The notes under the pieces are model-generated. The model was given only the letters and a program-made list of their open reading frames with translations. It made no database searches and was not told where the DNA came from. Shown piece after piece: positions 33,879 through 45,492 of a stretch of 64,000 nt of DNA; the first letter of the stretch is position 1, and each line of letters opens with the position of its first letter. A program made the translations under genes and the position numbers. This stretch comes from Talaromyces rugulosus (taxonomy: Eukaryota > Ascomycota > Eurotiomycetes > Eurotiales > Trichocomaceae): positions 1,736,001 to 1,800,000 of the forward strand of contig NC_049563.1 of assembly GCF_013368755.1 (NCBI RefSeq), read 5' to 3'.

Positions 33879-35274
33879 TTATAGCGGTGACTCAACTTCT
33901 GATATAACAGTGTCGATTATTTGATCAGCGTCAACGCCCCTCAGGAGCATCTCAACCGACTCTGCCTGGCTTCCATATTGCAAACTCCTGTCATCTTCAG
34001 CCCTCGCGACGATAATTCGGTGACGGTACACCTTTTTTGCGGCAAGACCGACTATCGATGGAGTGAGGTAGTCGATACCATGTAATGTAGCCATGGCCCT
34101 GAATTATTTAGCAATGTAAACAAAAACGGGAAGAAAAAAGAAACGCACTTTGCAACGAGAAGAAAGAGCCTGGAGGCTCTTGGAGAAATACCACCGGCAA
34201 CAGCTCGATTGAGCCGAAGAAAAACGATAATGTTCTGCAAATAGCAGCCAACATCGGCAGACATAGATACCGCTTTGCTTGATAAACGTAAACTAGAGAT
34301 TATCTTTCAAGGCATTAGCAGGGAAAGGTTTTGGGAGGGAAAAACAGACGCTTACATTTTCGGTAATAAGGTGGCCGTTACGAGACTTGTCCCTCCCGTG
34401 TCGTTTCCTCACAACTGACGAGGAGGACTCGCGATCCTCGGACATCCACCCGTCGTCGTCTTCAAGATTAGGATATCCCGTATTGCCTTGGTGGAAGTGG
34501 CAAAACAAAAGGTGGTCATTCTTTTAACTGTCAGCATAGAAGCAAAAGCCCTGAAAATAGAAACTGACTAGATGTGCATTCAAAAGAAGGCGGTTATCTC
34601 TGTTCCCACTGAACCCAACCACTGGAATAAACAAAAAGACCTTTTGGGTAGCATGGGATGCTTTTCTCGTGTATATCCGTCTACATCGCATCAACTAGCA
34701 CGGGTCAGTACTAAATCAACAAAGGAGGCCCAACTGGAATACCTCAAGTGCTTGTATTTGAACACTCTCGCCAACATGGTCAAAGTTTTTGGCAATGATT
34801 ACATTGACGACTTTCCTCTCGTCAAGATATGCAGAGTCCACAGAGAACCTGGACTGGGTCCGGCTTTGAGATGAGGACACGCCCTGGTTACATGTTAGAC
34901 ATTTGACCTTGACATCAAAATTCATCAGGGGAAACTGTACATACAGACTCTACATTTCCTCCATAGCGGCGGCCTCGGCTCATTTCAGGTGCCAATATGT
35001 CATTGCTAAAGTCTTCCAAAGACGTGCGTGAAGAACAGTCGAGAACCGCATAGGACAGTCCAAAAGCCCGTTCGCAAATCTTCACTCTGTTAGTAAATCC
35101 TCACCAGACCATCACGGATCAAAATACCAAAGATAGCTCGCTAGATACATCGTCGACGCTCGCCGCCGGAGTCTCGACTAGGCAGTGTTCCTGGCACACG
35201 AGGGAGAGCAGGACGGCAAGTTCGAGGTCGCTCAGATCGGATATAACATGGTCAATGGCAACAGGCGCATCCAT
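33879..35274 (-). CDS. MoxR/magnesium-chelatase lid-like fungal protein
   Basis: Seven exons: 35274-35128, 35079-34945, 34883-34743, 34694-34569, 34520-34356, 34303-34149 and 34098-33879, giving 362 residues, all joins in frame. The C-terminal region (YLQNIIVFLRLNRAVAGGIS, PRASRLFLLVAK, HGIDYLTPSIVGLAAKKVYRHRI) matches the helical lid of MoxR/Mg-chelatase-type AAA ATPases. I see no Walker A or B motif, so ATPase activity is unlikely. Similar fungal proteins are often named magnesium chelatase; function is unknown. Three of six introns must end in AAG to keep the frame (before Ile50, and at 34521 and 34304). The gene is head-to-head with vps16 with 257 bp between starts, and an acidic Ser-rich segment (EDDDGWMSEDRESSSS) sits mid-protein. 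Confidence 0.75.
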
Positions 35275-35531
35275 TGATTCCACAAAATAAATAATTTCAA
35301 CAAGTACACAGGATGCTGTGAAGTTGACATAGGCTCAGTGGTTCGCTGCGGCCGCCCTGAATGGATGGCGCTAGAGTGTTTACGGAATAGCGCATGCGGC
35401 GGAACGTCATGGCTGGAGAGTTTAGCGGGAGCCTTGTCTGGACGTTGGCTTCTCCCTCTCCCCGCGTCTTATTATCTCTCTCGCAGACTCGAAAAAAGGC
35501 TGTGGCTTGATGACGCTGCAGCTGCTTTGAC

Positions 35532-38339
35532 ATGGCTCCGCCCAATCCTCGTGCTGATTGGGAGAGGCTGGACGACCAATTCTACCGGAAAGTCAAGGTA
35601 TACGAGGCCGTCTTTGATGAGGATCTGGAATTGGAGAACTATATTGTCGCCGGAGCTCCCTATGGAGGCGCACTCGGTATATATCCATTACTTATTTGAT
35701 GCACTTTTTTTTTGCAGTTAGCTGACTCCTTGAAAAAGCTTTTTATCGGAACGAAAGCAGACTGTATCAGTATCGAGATGCCCAAACGTCCAAGGCGAGT
35801 ATAGATATTTACTCGTACTCGGGGAAACTAATCAGTCGCTTGAATGTATGTTTCTCGGACCGTCTTCTTACTATCTGTACTAATCTATGACAGTGGGAAT
35901 ATGGCGCAATCAAAGGACTAGGATGGTCCGATAATGAAGAGCTGCTAGTGGTGACCGAAGACGGCACTGTGCGCCGCTACTTCGGATTACATGGCGATTT
36001 TGCTCCTTTTTCATTGGGAAATGTATGAATATTTCCCGCTTAGTTGTTTTGGGTCTATCTGACTTTACAAAGGGAGCCGAAGAGTACGGCGTTCGATCTT
36101 GTCGATTTTGGTCGTCGGGTTTGGTGGCCCTGCTGTCTAACAACCAACTTATTGCTGTTTCAAACTACAAAGAGCCTAGACCCAGGCTGCTGGCAGCGTC
36201 TCCAGAGGGCGAAGTCTCGTCATGGTCATTAACACCACCAGCATACACCTTGTCTCGCACCGTCGAAGTTCTTTTGGCTGTTGACAAAACTGTTTACGTG
36301 ATCGACGGCACCGAAGCAGAAGACCGATTGCTTCAAAATGGACCATTTAAGCATGTGACTGCTTCCCCCACGGGCCGTTCAGTCGCGCTATACACTATTG
36401 ATAACCAGGTTTGGGTCGTCAGCAGTGACTTTCAAAACAAATACAGCGAGTACGACTCAAAAACCAAAACTCCGCCATTGGCCATGGAATGGTGCGGCGA
36501 GGAGGCTGTTGTTCTGGCGTGGGAGGATGAAATACACGTAGTAGGAACCAACGGGGCTGTTTCCAAGTATGCATCATCCCTCCCTAAATCATTAATGCAT
36601 ACTGATTTCCTAGACATTATTACGATGGGCGCGTCCATGTTATTCCCGAGCTGGACGGAGTCAGACTGGTGACAAGCGAGACCTGCGAATTCTTGCACAA
36701 GATCTCCTGTATGTTTCTTACTTCTACTTCATTTGATAAAGCTGACGAGATGAAAAGCTGTCACCGAGGAGGTGTTCAAGCTTGGCTCAACATCACCACC
36801 TTCAGTTTTGCTAGACTCCGTCGATCTATTGGAAAAGAAATCCCCCAAGGTAGACGAAATTATGCAGCGTATTCGACCTAGCCTTCCAGAAGCCGTTGAT
36901 GTTTGCGTTCAAGCAGCTGGCCATGAATTCGACACATACTGGCAGAAAAGACTTTTGAAGGCTGCCTCGTTTGGAAAGTCTGTATTGGAGTTGTTCAATA
37001 GCGACGACTTTGTCGACATGACGGAGAAATTGAGAGTGCTGAAAGCTGTCCGCGATTTTGAAATCGGAATGCCCATGTCTTTCAACCAATATCTTCGCTT
37101 GACCCCAGAAAGACTAATAGACCGACTGATTAATCGCCATGAATACCTCCTGGCGATCCGAGTCTCGGAATACCTTCGCATGCCTGCAGATAAGATTTAT
37201 ATTCACTGGGCATGCCAAAAGGTCAAGGTGTCTACTGCCGGTGACGATTCTCTGTGCAAACTTGTTGTGCAGCGACTAGAAGGGAAATCGGGAATTTCCT
37301 TTGAGACTATTGCCCAATCGGCATATGACGAGGGAAGAGCACACCTTGCCACACAACTTCTAGACTACGAACCTCGAGCTGGCAAACAAGTGCCACTGCT
37401 TCTCAACATGGAAGAGGACGATGTCGCACTGGACAAGGCGATGGAAAGCGGTGATACAGATCTCATCTACTATGTTCTACTGCACATGAAAAAGAAACTT
37501 CCTTTGTCGAACTTTTTCCGAACGATCAACGACAGGCCTACAGCGGCAGCACTCGTTGAGACGTCGGCACGGGACAGTGATACCGAGCTTCTGAAAGACC
37601 TATACTACCAGGATGACAGGCCGATTGATGGATCGAACATTTTTATTCTCGAAGCATTATCACGAGACGACGTTCAGTCCAGGATTGACAAGTTGAGCCA
37701 GGCATCCCGCGTCCTTTCAGACTCAAAAGAGGCCGCTACGCAATTTCAACACAAATCCGTTACCGAAGCTATTCAGCTCCTTCGTTTACAAGAAGCTTTG
37801 GACAAGGAGTTGTCTGATGGCTCCGACTATGTCGGTCTCAGTGTCAACGAAACCGTCTACAAGTTAATCAAGGCAGGATATGGAAAACGAGCACAGAAAT
37901 TACACAGTGAATTCAAGATGTCGGACGTGACTTTTTGGTGGGTCCGATTGCGTGCCCTGGTTGCCAAACGAGATTGGGGTGAACTTGAGGAGATTTCGAA
38001 AACCAAAAAATCTCCTATTGGGTGGGAGGTAAGTCTTTTCCCAGTAGTCTATGGTATATTTGATCCTGCGGCTTACATACATCAAAGCCGTTCTATAATG
38101 AGATTTTAGGGGCGGGGAACACAAAAATCGCTTCAGCTTTTGTTCCCAAATGCAGCAATTTACCCGCTGCTGAAAGAATCGAAATGTGGATGAAATGCGG
38201 CATGATCATAAAGGCAGGGGAGGAAGCCTTCAAGGCCAAAGATGTCAACGCTCTCGAGGTCTTGAGGACAAAGGCCTCTGGCTCGGCTGTGGGTGAGATA
38301 GATCGCATGATCAATCAACTTCGACCGAGAAATAGGTAG
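35532..38339 (+). CDS. vps16: vacuolar sorting protein Vps16
   Basis: Class C core subunit of the HOPS and CORVET tethering complexes at vacuole and endosome; in these complexes it binds the SM protein Vps33. Seven exons: 35532-35676, 35739-35845, 35894-36022, 36073-36566, 36614-36708, 36758-38028 and 38088-38339, giving 830 residues. The N-terminal beta-propeller begins [20 protein letters not shown] and includes [20 protein letters not shown]. The C-terminal helical solenoid includes [15 protein letters not shown] and ends [15 protein letters not shown]. Introns 1, 3, 5 and 6 need AAG acceptors: the nearest CAG or TAG alternatives I checked give stops or the wrong frame. The gene is tail-to-tail with the Alb1 gene, with only 56 bp between stop codons. 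Confidence 0.95.
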
Positions 38340-38395
38340 ACGACTGAATTCATTGGCGCTGTCTTCGTCTAACAGTGGATTACACCATGTCGTGC

Positions 38396-39043
38396 TCAAG
38401 TAATCTCGTCATCTTCATCGATAATCCCGTGAGAATCGGGAGGGATTGTATTTCCACCAGCGTGTGAGACAATGGGCTGGTGTGAGTTGGTAGTTGTTTT
38501 CGAAGGTTTTTCATCTTCCATTTCCTCCTCATCGTCGTCTTGAGTTTCCTGCAGAATCTTGACCGCCGCCTCATTCTTGGTGTTCAAGTCTTCCCATTGA
38601 GCCTGCAAAGTCTGTGTGAGTAATTTTATGTCACAAATAACCAGATGAATTGTCTTACCCTTCGCGCATTCACGACTTTTGCCCTTCCAATGCTTTTAGA
38701 AACCTTGGTTTCAAGCTGATCCATCACACTCTCTGCCCTCTCGATACTTTTCTGTTGGCGGAGCCGTTGGGCTCGCGTCAAAGCCTTGCCCTTGGACTTT
38801 TTCTTTGAGATACCCGCATTGGCATGTACAGTGTGAATCACAGACTGCTTCGGCTCTGCCTCCACTCGAGGCATCGATCTCAGCGATTTATCGACATCGG
38901 CAGAGGGGGACATCTCTCGCCGCGCAGCGCGAGAGTGCAGAGAATCACCTTTAATAAAGAACCGGGAATTAGCCTTCACATATGAACAATAGAGTCAGCG
39001 TAAATTCCTTACTCTTCTTCTTTAATTTACCCGTCTTGCCCAT
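38396..39043 (-). CDS. ribosome biogenesis protein Alb1
   Basis: Small basic shuttling factor that partners the export factor Arx1 on pre-60S particles. Three exons, 39043-39013, 38948-38659 and 38611-38396, give 178 residues. The N-terminus MGKTGKLKKK joins SDSLHSRAARRE. The core KKKSKGKALTRAQRLRQQKSI is the typical Alb1 basic segment, and RRTLQAQWEDLN matches the family C-terminal motif. An acidic tail (DDDEEEMEDEK, then IIDEDDEIT) follows. The first intron uses an AAG acceptor. Confidence 0.85.
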
Positions 39044-39326
39044 TGTGAAAATGAATTTGTTGAGAAGTTGATCCAGTGTGGGGAAAGAAACAGCGGTCAT
39101 TATCGATAAAAAAAAAGTTTCCGGCGGCCCACAGCGACCAGGAGCGAACCGTGCATAAGCGTCGCCGCAAGCCTTTCAATCATCTATTTGTCCACTCTCT
39201 TTTGTTCTCACAGGACCTTTGTTCGCGACTGTATATAATGTCCACCTGTGGCCCCTTGTCCATGTACATGCTTATCTTCAATGAGTCAATAGCTGGACGA
39301 GTCGCGCGTCTTCCCCGCTCCTCGCC

Positions 39327-41375
39327 ATGAACCATTACCATGGCCACCCTGCCGTGTCAAACACAGGTCAACATGACTTTTCGTCCGCATACTCCCAACA
39401 AAACATCATACTTTCAGTAATCGGCGGATTTATATTTGTTATTTGGTTTCTGTTCCCGTACGTCGGGATCCTCCCAGCTATGGTTGCCAAAACTCTGTGG
39501 CAAGTCCTGGTTTATATCGTCCCTTCGCACATAGTGGCAACGCTTGACACAACGGATAAAACTACGAACATGGATTCTTCGGCGACCTTTTCCGACTTAA
39601 GTGAAAAGAGTGCAGCCATGAAACGTATAGTTGGTCTCGACAAGCGCTCGTTATATTCAATGTTGCCACGCCGCGGGCGAAGTCTTTCGGGCGCTTTCCG
39701 AGGCGGAAGGGATTCGGTACCTCCGGGGCTTGGAAATTGGGATAACTCTTGCTATCAAAACAGTGTCATACAGGGTCTTTCGTCTCTAGAATCATTTGCA
39801 AGCTTCCTGGATCGCAATACTCGCAAGCTGGAGGAACGCGGACCCGTCAACACCCACCAGGCTCTGAAGGAGATCACGGGAATGCTGAATGACCCCACCA
39901 ATCATGGAGAGATGTTTTGGATACCGTCGGAGTTGAAGAGTATGAGCAGCTGGCAGCAACAAGATGCCCAGGAATATTTTTCAAAAATAATGGAGCAGCT
40001 TGATAAGGAGACAAGGAACGCATTGAAGGGAGTCACGACTAATGTTGGCTTGAGGTTTGGTGTTCCTGCAGACCAGCTAGCGGAAATATTGGATTCAACG
40101 AATCAATCTTCAGCAGCCAAGGACAACGCTCAACAGCAGCAAGAGGCTTTTGCGAACCCTTTGGAGGGTATGCTTGCACAGCGTGTAGGTTGCATACGGT
40201 GTGGGTGGACCGAAGGGCTGTCGTTGATACCTTTCAACTGCTTGACCGTGTCTATTGGACGAGAGCAAGAATACGACATCCGCGACTGTCTTGATGATTA
40301 CATGGATTTGGAGGGTATCGAGGGCGTCGAGTGTGCTCGGTGCACTTTATTACGCACCAAAGACCAGTTATGTCGTTTGATCGAACAAACTGACAACGAT
40401 AATGATGCTGAAAACCCCGTACCAAATCCGGATCTATTTGACAAACTGAGAGAATCCGCCAAAACGCGCCTCGAAGCCGTTCAAGATGTCTTGGAGGAAC
40501 AAGACTTTACGGAAACGGCCCTATCGGAGAAATGTCACATACCTTCGAATAGCAGAGTTTCAGTGACAAAATCGCGCCAGGCAGTGATCGCTCGACCCCC
40601 AAAAAGCCTAGTCTTCCATATTAACAGGAGTGTTTTTGACGAGAACACTGGCGTGTTAATGAAGAATCATGCCCGGGTCAGGTTCCCGGAGTCACTTGAT
40701 TTGAGTGATTGGTGTCTTGGTACCAAACGGTTGGATGAAAACGAGAAAGAGTCAGAAATTTGGAATACGGACCCCAAAGTGTCCATGCTTTCTCAGCCAG
40801 GAGCAGCCAAAAAGGATCTGAACGGGTTCGAATATGAGCTACGGGCGGTTCTGACACATTATGGAAGGCATGAAAACGGGCATTATATTTGTTACAGGAA
40901 ATTTTCGACCGAAGACTTTCCCAAAAAGTTCCATGATGCAGTGGATCAAGTGGATGACGAAAAGGAGGCTCTCTACCATTGGTTTCGACTTAGCGACGAC
41001 GACGTCCAGATGGTTAGTCAACATACCGTGCTAAACCAAGGCGGCGTTTTCATGTTGTTCTACGAACGGGTTGACGAGGTTGAAGAAGAGTTTCACGATG
41101 CAGAGACGCGCTCAGATGACAAGATTCCCGGCGTCGAAAGCGTGGACAATTCTTTGGAATCCTCCATCGATGAGAAATTTGATACAGAGTCGAGTGACGA
41201 GTCCAGGCCCGTTTCCTCTCCAGGTATCTCAACTCCAAGTGGGACATCAAGGGCTGAATCAGAAATTTGCATTTCGGATTTACCTATCTACACTTCTGCT
41301 ACCCCTGTATCCGAAGCTTCTTCTCAGTTCGCTGTGATGCCTGGCATTGTACCTTTGTTGAGTGAAGGAGCATGA
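39327..41375 (+). CDS. membrane-anchored ubiquitin carboxyl-terminal hydrolase (Ubp1/USP type)
   Basis: Deubiquitinase of the USP family. Intronless, 682 residues. An N-terminal hydrophobic segment at about 27-50 (ILSVIGGFIFVIWFLFP) is a likely membrane anchor, as in yeast Ubp1. The Cys box GLGNWDNSCYQNSVIQGL contains catalytic Cys142. The QQDAQEYF motif follows. Two CxxC pairs (CIRCGW and CARC) would form the zinc-ribbon of the fingers. The His box YGRHENGHYICYRK has catalytic His at about 519, and the C-terminal YHWFRLSDDDVQ supplies the Asp. An acidic Ser-rich tail ends the protein. The start at 39327 is the first Met giving the anchor. Confidence 0.92.
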   Translation: MNHYHGHPAVSNTGQHDFSSAYSQQNIILSVIGGFIFVIWFLFPYVGILPAMVAKTLWQVLVYIVPSHIVATLDTTDKTTNMDSSATFSDLSEKSAAMKRIVGLDKRSLYSMLPRRGRSLSGAFRGGRDSVPPGLGNWDNSCYQNSVIQGLSSLESFASFLDRNTRKLEERGPVNTHQALKEITGMLNDPTNHGEMFWIPSELKSMSSWQQQDAQEYFSKIMEQLDKETRNALKGVTTNVGLRFGVPADQLAEILDSTNQSSAAKDNAQQQQEAFANPLEGMLAQRVGCIRCGWTEGLSLIPFNCLTVSIGREQEYDIRDCLDDYMDLEGIEGVECARCTLLRTKDQLCRLIEQTDNDNDAENPVPNPDLFDKLRESAKTRLEAVQDVLEEQDFTETALSEKCHIPSNSRVSVTKSRQAVIARPPKSLVFHINRSVFDENTGVLMKNHARVRFPESLDLSDWCLGTKRLDENEKESEIWNTDPKVSMLSQPGAAKKDLNGFEYELRAVLTHYGRHENGHYICYRKFSTEDFPKKFHDAVDQVDDEKEALYHWFRLSDDDVQMVSQHTVLNQGGVFMLFYERVDEVEEEFHDAETRSDDKIPGVESVDNSLESSIDEKFDTESSDESRPVSSPGISTPSGTSRAESEICISDLPIYTSATPVSEASSQFAVMPGIVPLLSEGA

Positions 41376-42099
41376 GCCAAAGAATGGCCCTTTTTTTCTC
41401 TCTTGGGGCTTGATCACTCGAGCTGGTTTGTAAGATTGGTTTTTGTAACATGATACCCAACCCGCAAGGATTCGCTCTACGGGAAGTTTTTAATGCATTT
41501 GTTTACTGTTTGTATACTTTATGGGTGTGCACGGATGGGTGCATGTGGATTCTGTGGTCCTGCCTGTATTTATTTAGTTTTAGACTAGGTATCCGATTGC
41601 GCAAGTATGAATATGATTGGTATTTTGAATATCTCTCTCGTCCGATCGTGAGCATCGGCCACAGCTTTTAGTAGGAATGTTATGTTCGTATCGTTCCCTC
41701 CACTGAAGACCTAGACTCCATGTCATTCAATCTGGACTTCATAGTACCAGTCTCACCTACCTACACCCACGTCTCACAGCAATAATGCCGATTTGCATGA
41801 AAGATCAGACATTTGACATGTCGGTACCTATCAATTGACTAATACCTACAACCAAGAAGCTCGGATGTCAAATATTATTCTGCGACATTAAATAGAGGGG
41901 AATGTTCATCACATCTATTAACTAATAGGCCGTGGCCTCTATTTATTATATTTAAAAAAAGACTCAAAGTCCGGTATAATTACCTCCAGCTCGAGTTTCC
42001 AATGTTGCCTCCAAGGGTATAGAATACAACAAGAAATTAGATATTAACACGCATAACAACAAAAAGCCCTCCGTGTAATAGTTGACATAGCTGGTATAT
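41376..42099. other. convergent intergenic region
   Basis: Lies between convergent deubiquitinase and acyltransferase genes. AT-rich; a short frame at 41450-41671 has no recognisable features. No gene is supported. Confidence 0.5.
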
Positions 42100-44874
42100 T
42101 TATAAATTCGCCTTCTCTGCAATGGCCGTTCTTCGCTGCTGGCGTGACGAAACATTGAGATTCTCTGCGCGTGAGCTTGCGGTGCTCTGGAATAAGTCTC
42201 GCCCAACGGCGTCGGTGATGGTCAGGACACGAAAAGATACTGTAGCGCCATCTCGGCGATTTTTCCTATTCTTCTTGTTAGCCTTGCCATTCGTGGGTAT
42301 TCAGGAGTTTGGTTTTTGCCTACCCTTCTCGACGTGACTGAGCAATTCGCTCGGTAAAATCCCAGAGTCGGCCACGGTCGAGGAGTTTCCCGGTTTCTGG
42401 ATCGCGTTGCGGAGTCCACTCTGGAGCCAGTTTCATGGTGGTTAGACCTCGCTGTTCTTCGCTTCGCGCAATCAAGATCATCCCCTCTTCCGAAAAGCGT
42501 TGGTAGGCATTCTTCAGTGTCTCTTTGTTGACGGCTTCAAAGTAAGACAGGTCGCCTTGATGATACAGCGTTTTTCCAAGCTAATTTGTCTGTTAGCATT
42601 TGGAATTCCATGAACACGACAATACGTGTGTACTAACCAGTTGTGCGCTGTCTTGTGCCTTGTTTAACCCTACCCAAACTTCGGAAGCCCCTTGTAGGGG
42701 AGGGGTGAGCCCCATGAGCGACACGGCTCCGAGCCAGGTAGCCTCGATGAAAGGCCAAATTAAAAAGCAGTAGAAATCATAGTTCTCTCGTCCACACTGC
42801 CGCTCAGCATCGCTGAGATCAATCGTGATCGGAGTGCCAGATGAATTTCTCGTGACCTTTATAACGTCGTCTTTTTCCAAACCTTGCAAAGATTTTCCAA
42901 GGTTCGCAATCAAACCTTCTGGTGGGAAAATGAACTCGCCGCGGAAGAGCTGTTGGACAGTGAGCATAAATTATAAATCCTAATATAGGACCAACATACC
43001 TGGGACAAGAACGAGACTTGATCCAAAAGAGCATCGTAAGTGATTTGCTGATTGGCAGGGCCACCACCTTGCTTTATCTTGATATACATGGCCGCAGAAA
43101 CCAGTGCCTCAGGGATAAACAAATGGATAGTCATGTTCCGGTAGAATGAAAGCTGAAATCGATCAACGGCATAGTATGTTGGCTCAGCGAGTCCATTTAC
43201 TTCGCGAACGAGCTTAGGCCCAAGGGCTTCAAGAGCACGATCGACCACGAGCGAGGTCGGGGCACGATAGAAATGTGCTACACGGCCGCCTTTAGCGCGA
43301 ACGCGTTCACTGAGCCATTCCACACGACGAACTAATTCCTCCTTTCCAACACCCCTCCCTCTGAGAGTCAATAGGACCGTTCCAACAAGCGCAGTGGGCA
43401 TTATCACAGAGACATCGTTGATATCTGACAGAACTCTATAGCCCAGCGCACGTAATACGCGGCCTCGATCGGTGCTGTTTAGAGTGATTCTGGAATCCAA
43501 GGACTGGGCTAATCCAATCCGCTGTACTTGTTGGGTGAGGAAGTCTCTGAGGCTCCATGGTTTGTGAAACCGCACGTCCACTCGACCAAGCTTTAAAGAC
43601 AAAATGGAAGATTGAGATAGGAAGCTCGTGAGGTTTTCCTTTTGTTTTGGCTGTCCTAGGAGCTCGCTGATATAAGATCTATAGAAAGCGCGTTAGCAAA
43701 ATTCTGCTACCATGATTACCGGGACTGTACTTACTCAGTCTCAACCACTTTATCATACTGAGTGCTGACAGGACAAATAATAGTGTCTGAAACTCTCCCC
43801 GACAATACACTGTCAACGATAAACCTCAAAATCCCGAATTTTGGCGAAAGAAGTTTTCCAGTGCGCGATCGGCCACCTTCTATGAAGCACTCAAAGTTGT
43901 AGCCTTGTTGCAATAAGATGTCGATATACGTTTGCACTAGAGTACTATATAGCTGGTCATCGCCAAAGCTACGACGGATCCACATACTACCTGAGCGGTA
44001 GTCAGTACAGAGAATATTTTTTCGACACAACACTAAGCGTACCTGCATGCTGTAGGAAACTGCCCACGAGCGGGAAGTTTAGGTTGTCGCCGGCCACCAC
44101 GATGGGTAGACCCATCCCAAGTCGATAGCAGATAAGCTGAAGGGATACATAATCCACATGGGATTTGTGGCAGGGAAGAAAGACAATGGACTGTTTTTTC
44201 TTCTCCGCAGCTTGAGCCACGGACCTCAATCTCAGGACTTCCTCGCTAGAGACATGGATGCCTAGAAACCATCAGCAGGATGTCCAAAGACTGGCTCAAA
44301 AGCTGCTGTACCAACCTTGGTGGTACGCCCTCGTTAATAGCTGTGTGGCAAAGTAATATGCGCCCCGAATGAAGGTTTTGTTTTCCATTTTGCATATCAT
44401 ATTATCCACCATATTATCCACCACATCGAACAGGTTACCCTCGATTTCGGTTTTCCGCCGGGCCTTGGCCTCCTTGACCACATCTACCGATTCGCCTAGT
44501 AAGCCCTGAGATTGTTCAACGGCCAGCCGTGCGTCTGCGAGCTCGCTGACTTTTCCTCGGAGCAAAGGGCTCGCCAGAATCAAGTCTTTGATCCGTTCTG
44601 AATAACCAGAGTAGAACGCCGGTTGCCCGATTACCGAATCGTATGCTCGCCATCCTGTTCCCGATACAAAAAGGCTGATTTCGCGCAAGAAATTGAAGGG
44701 GTTCTCTCGGAAACGTGCCATGTTTTGGACGAGATTTCGCTCGGTAATAGCATCATCCTGGCTCTCTGCGCCGCCAGTGAACCCGGTAGGATGCAGAGTC
44801 ACTTTGCTGCCGACAATCTCCAGGTCGGGTGCGGTCTGGCTAGCCCGGACATTGTCCTCGTCATTGGGAGGCAT
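42100..44874 (-). CDS. glycerol-3-phosphate/dihydroxyacetone-phosphate acyltransferase (PlsB/GNPAT family)
   Basis: Acylates glycerol 3-phosphate or dihydroxyacetone phosphate, the first step of glycerolipid or ether-lipid synthesis. Seven exons: 44874-44316, 44261-44043, 43990-43735, 43678-43000, 42949-42638, 42580-42324 and 42265-42100, giving 815 residues. Block I is HKSHVD (His218, Asp223), block II MWIRRSFGDD, block III FIEGGRSRTG (295-304) and block IV CPVSTQYDKV. The last intron begins inside GGG-TAG: if retained, the protein stops right after RREG. If spliced, 55 more codons end in KANL, the C-terminus known from human catalase as a peroxisomal signal. Peroxisomal GNPAT would fit a DHAP acyltransferase, but the substrate is inferred. 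Confidence 0.9.
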
Positions 44875-45492
44875 GTTGACGTTGGTTCGGCAGTCGATGA
44901 GAGGGAATTGCGCGCGGCGTCAAGAAAGAAGCCATGTAAAAGACTAACAACGCGTCAAACAAATACGGTATGTGCACTCCGCCGTACTTAATGCAAAAGC
45001 GTTGTCATGCTCTCCCCAACAAATGCAAGATCATCTTGGGAGCGTTGCGGAGTCGGCCAATCGCGCGGTGCGGAGTAAGGGCTTAAGGGAAGGATGAACC
45101 TCGGCCCGGAAGACTGCGAACCACGTGACCTGGGCGCCAAGCTTTGAGCTTTACCCTGAGCTAAGCTCGATCCATCTTCTTACCTCACGACGCATGATCT
45201 GATAAGACCGCCGCGCCGATAACTAAACTGGCTGCCTGGACAGGAAGAGTTTATTATGCCTGCTATTTGAAGAATCTCCTGGAATCATGTCTGGCTAACC
45301 TTACCCTACTGCCATTGCTTCCGTTTTATGAGGCACATAATGCGGAAGGTTCGGTACCTGTTTTGACCGTGGTTACGCAGCATCTTGCTTTTTGAAGCTC
45401 CGCACAGAACCCACAGGCACCGCGAAATATTTGTCATTTTGCATCACCCACCGCTTGAGGAGTGCAGCTTGGTTATGCTGCTGATTGGAAAG
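44875..45492. other. divergent promoter region
   Basis: Head-to-head spacer between the acyltransferase and pantothenate synthetase genes. Frames in the second half run into the pantothenate synthetase leader and include earlier in-frame Met codons (45385, 45475). No separate gene is supported. Confidence 0.5.

Noticed and set aside
39240..39329. Short frame immediately before the deubiquitinase start
   Set aside because: It is in a different frame, has no features and overlaps the likely 5' UTR.
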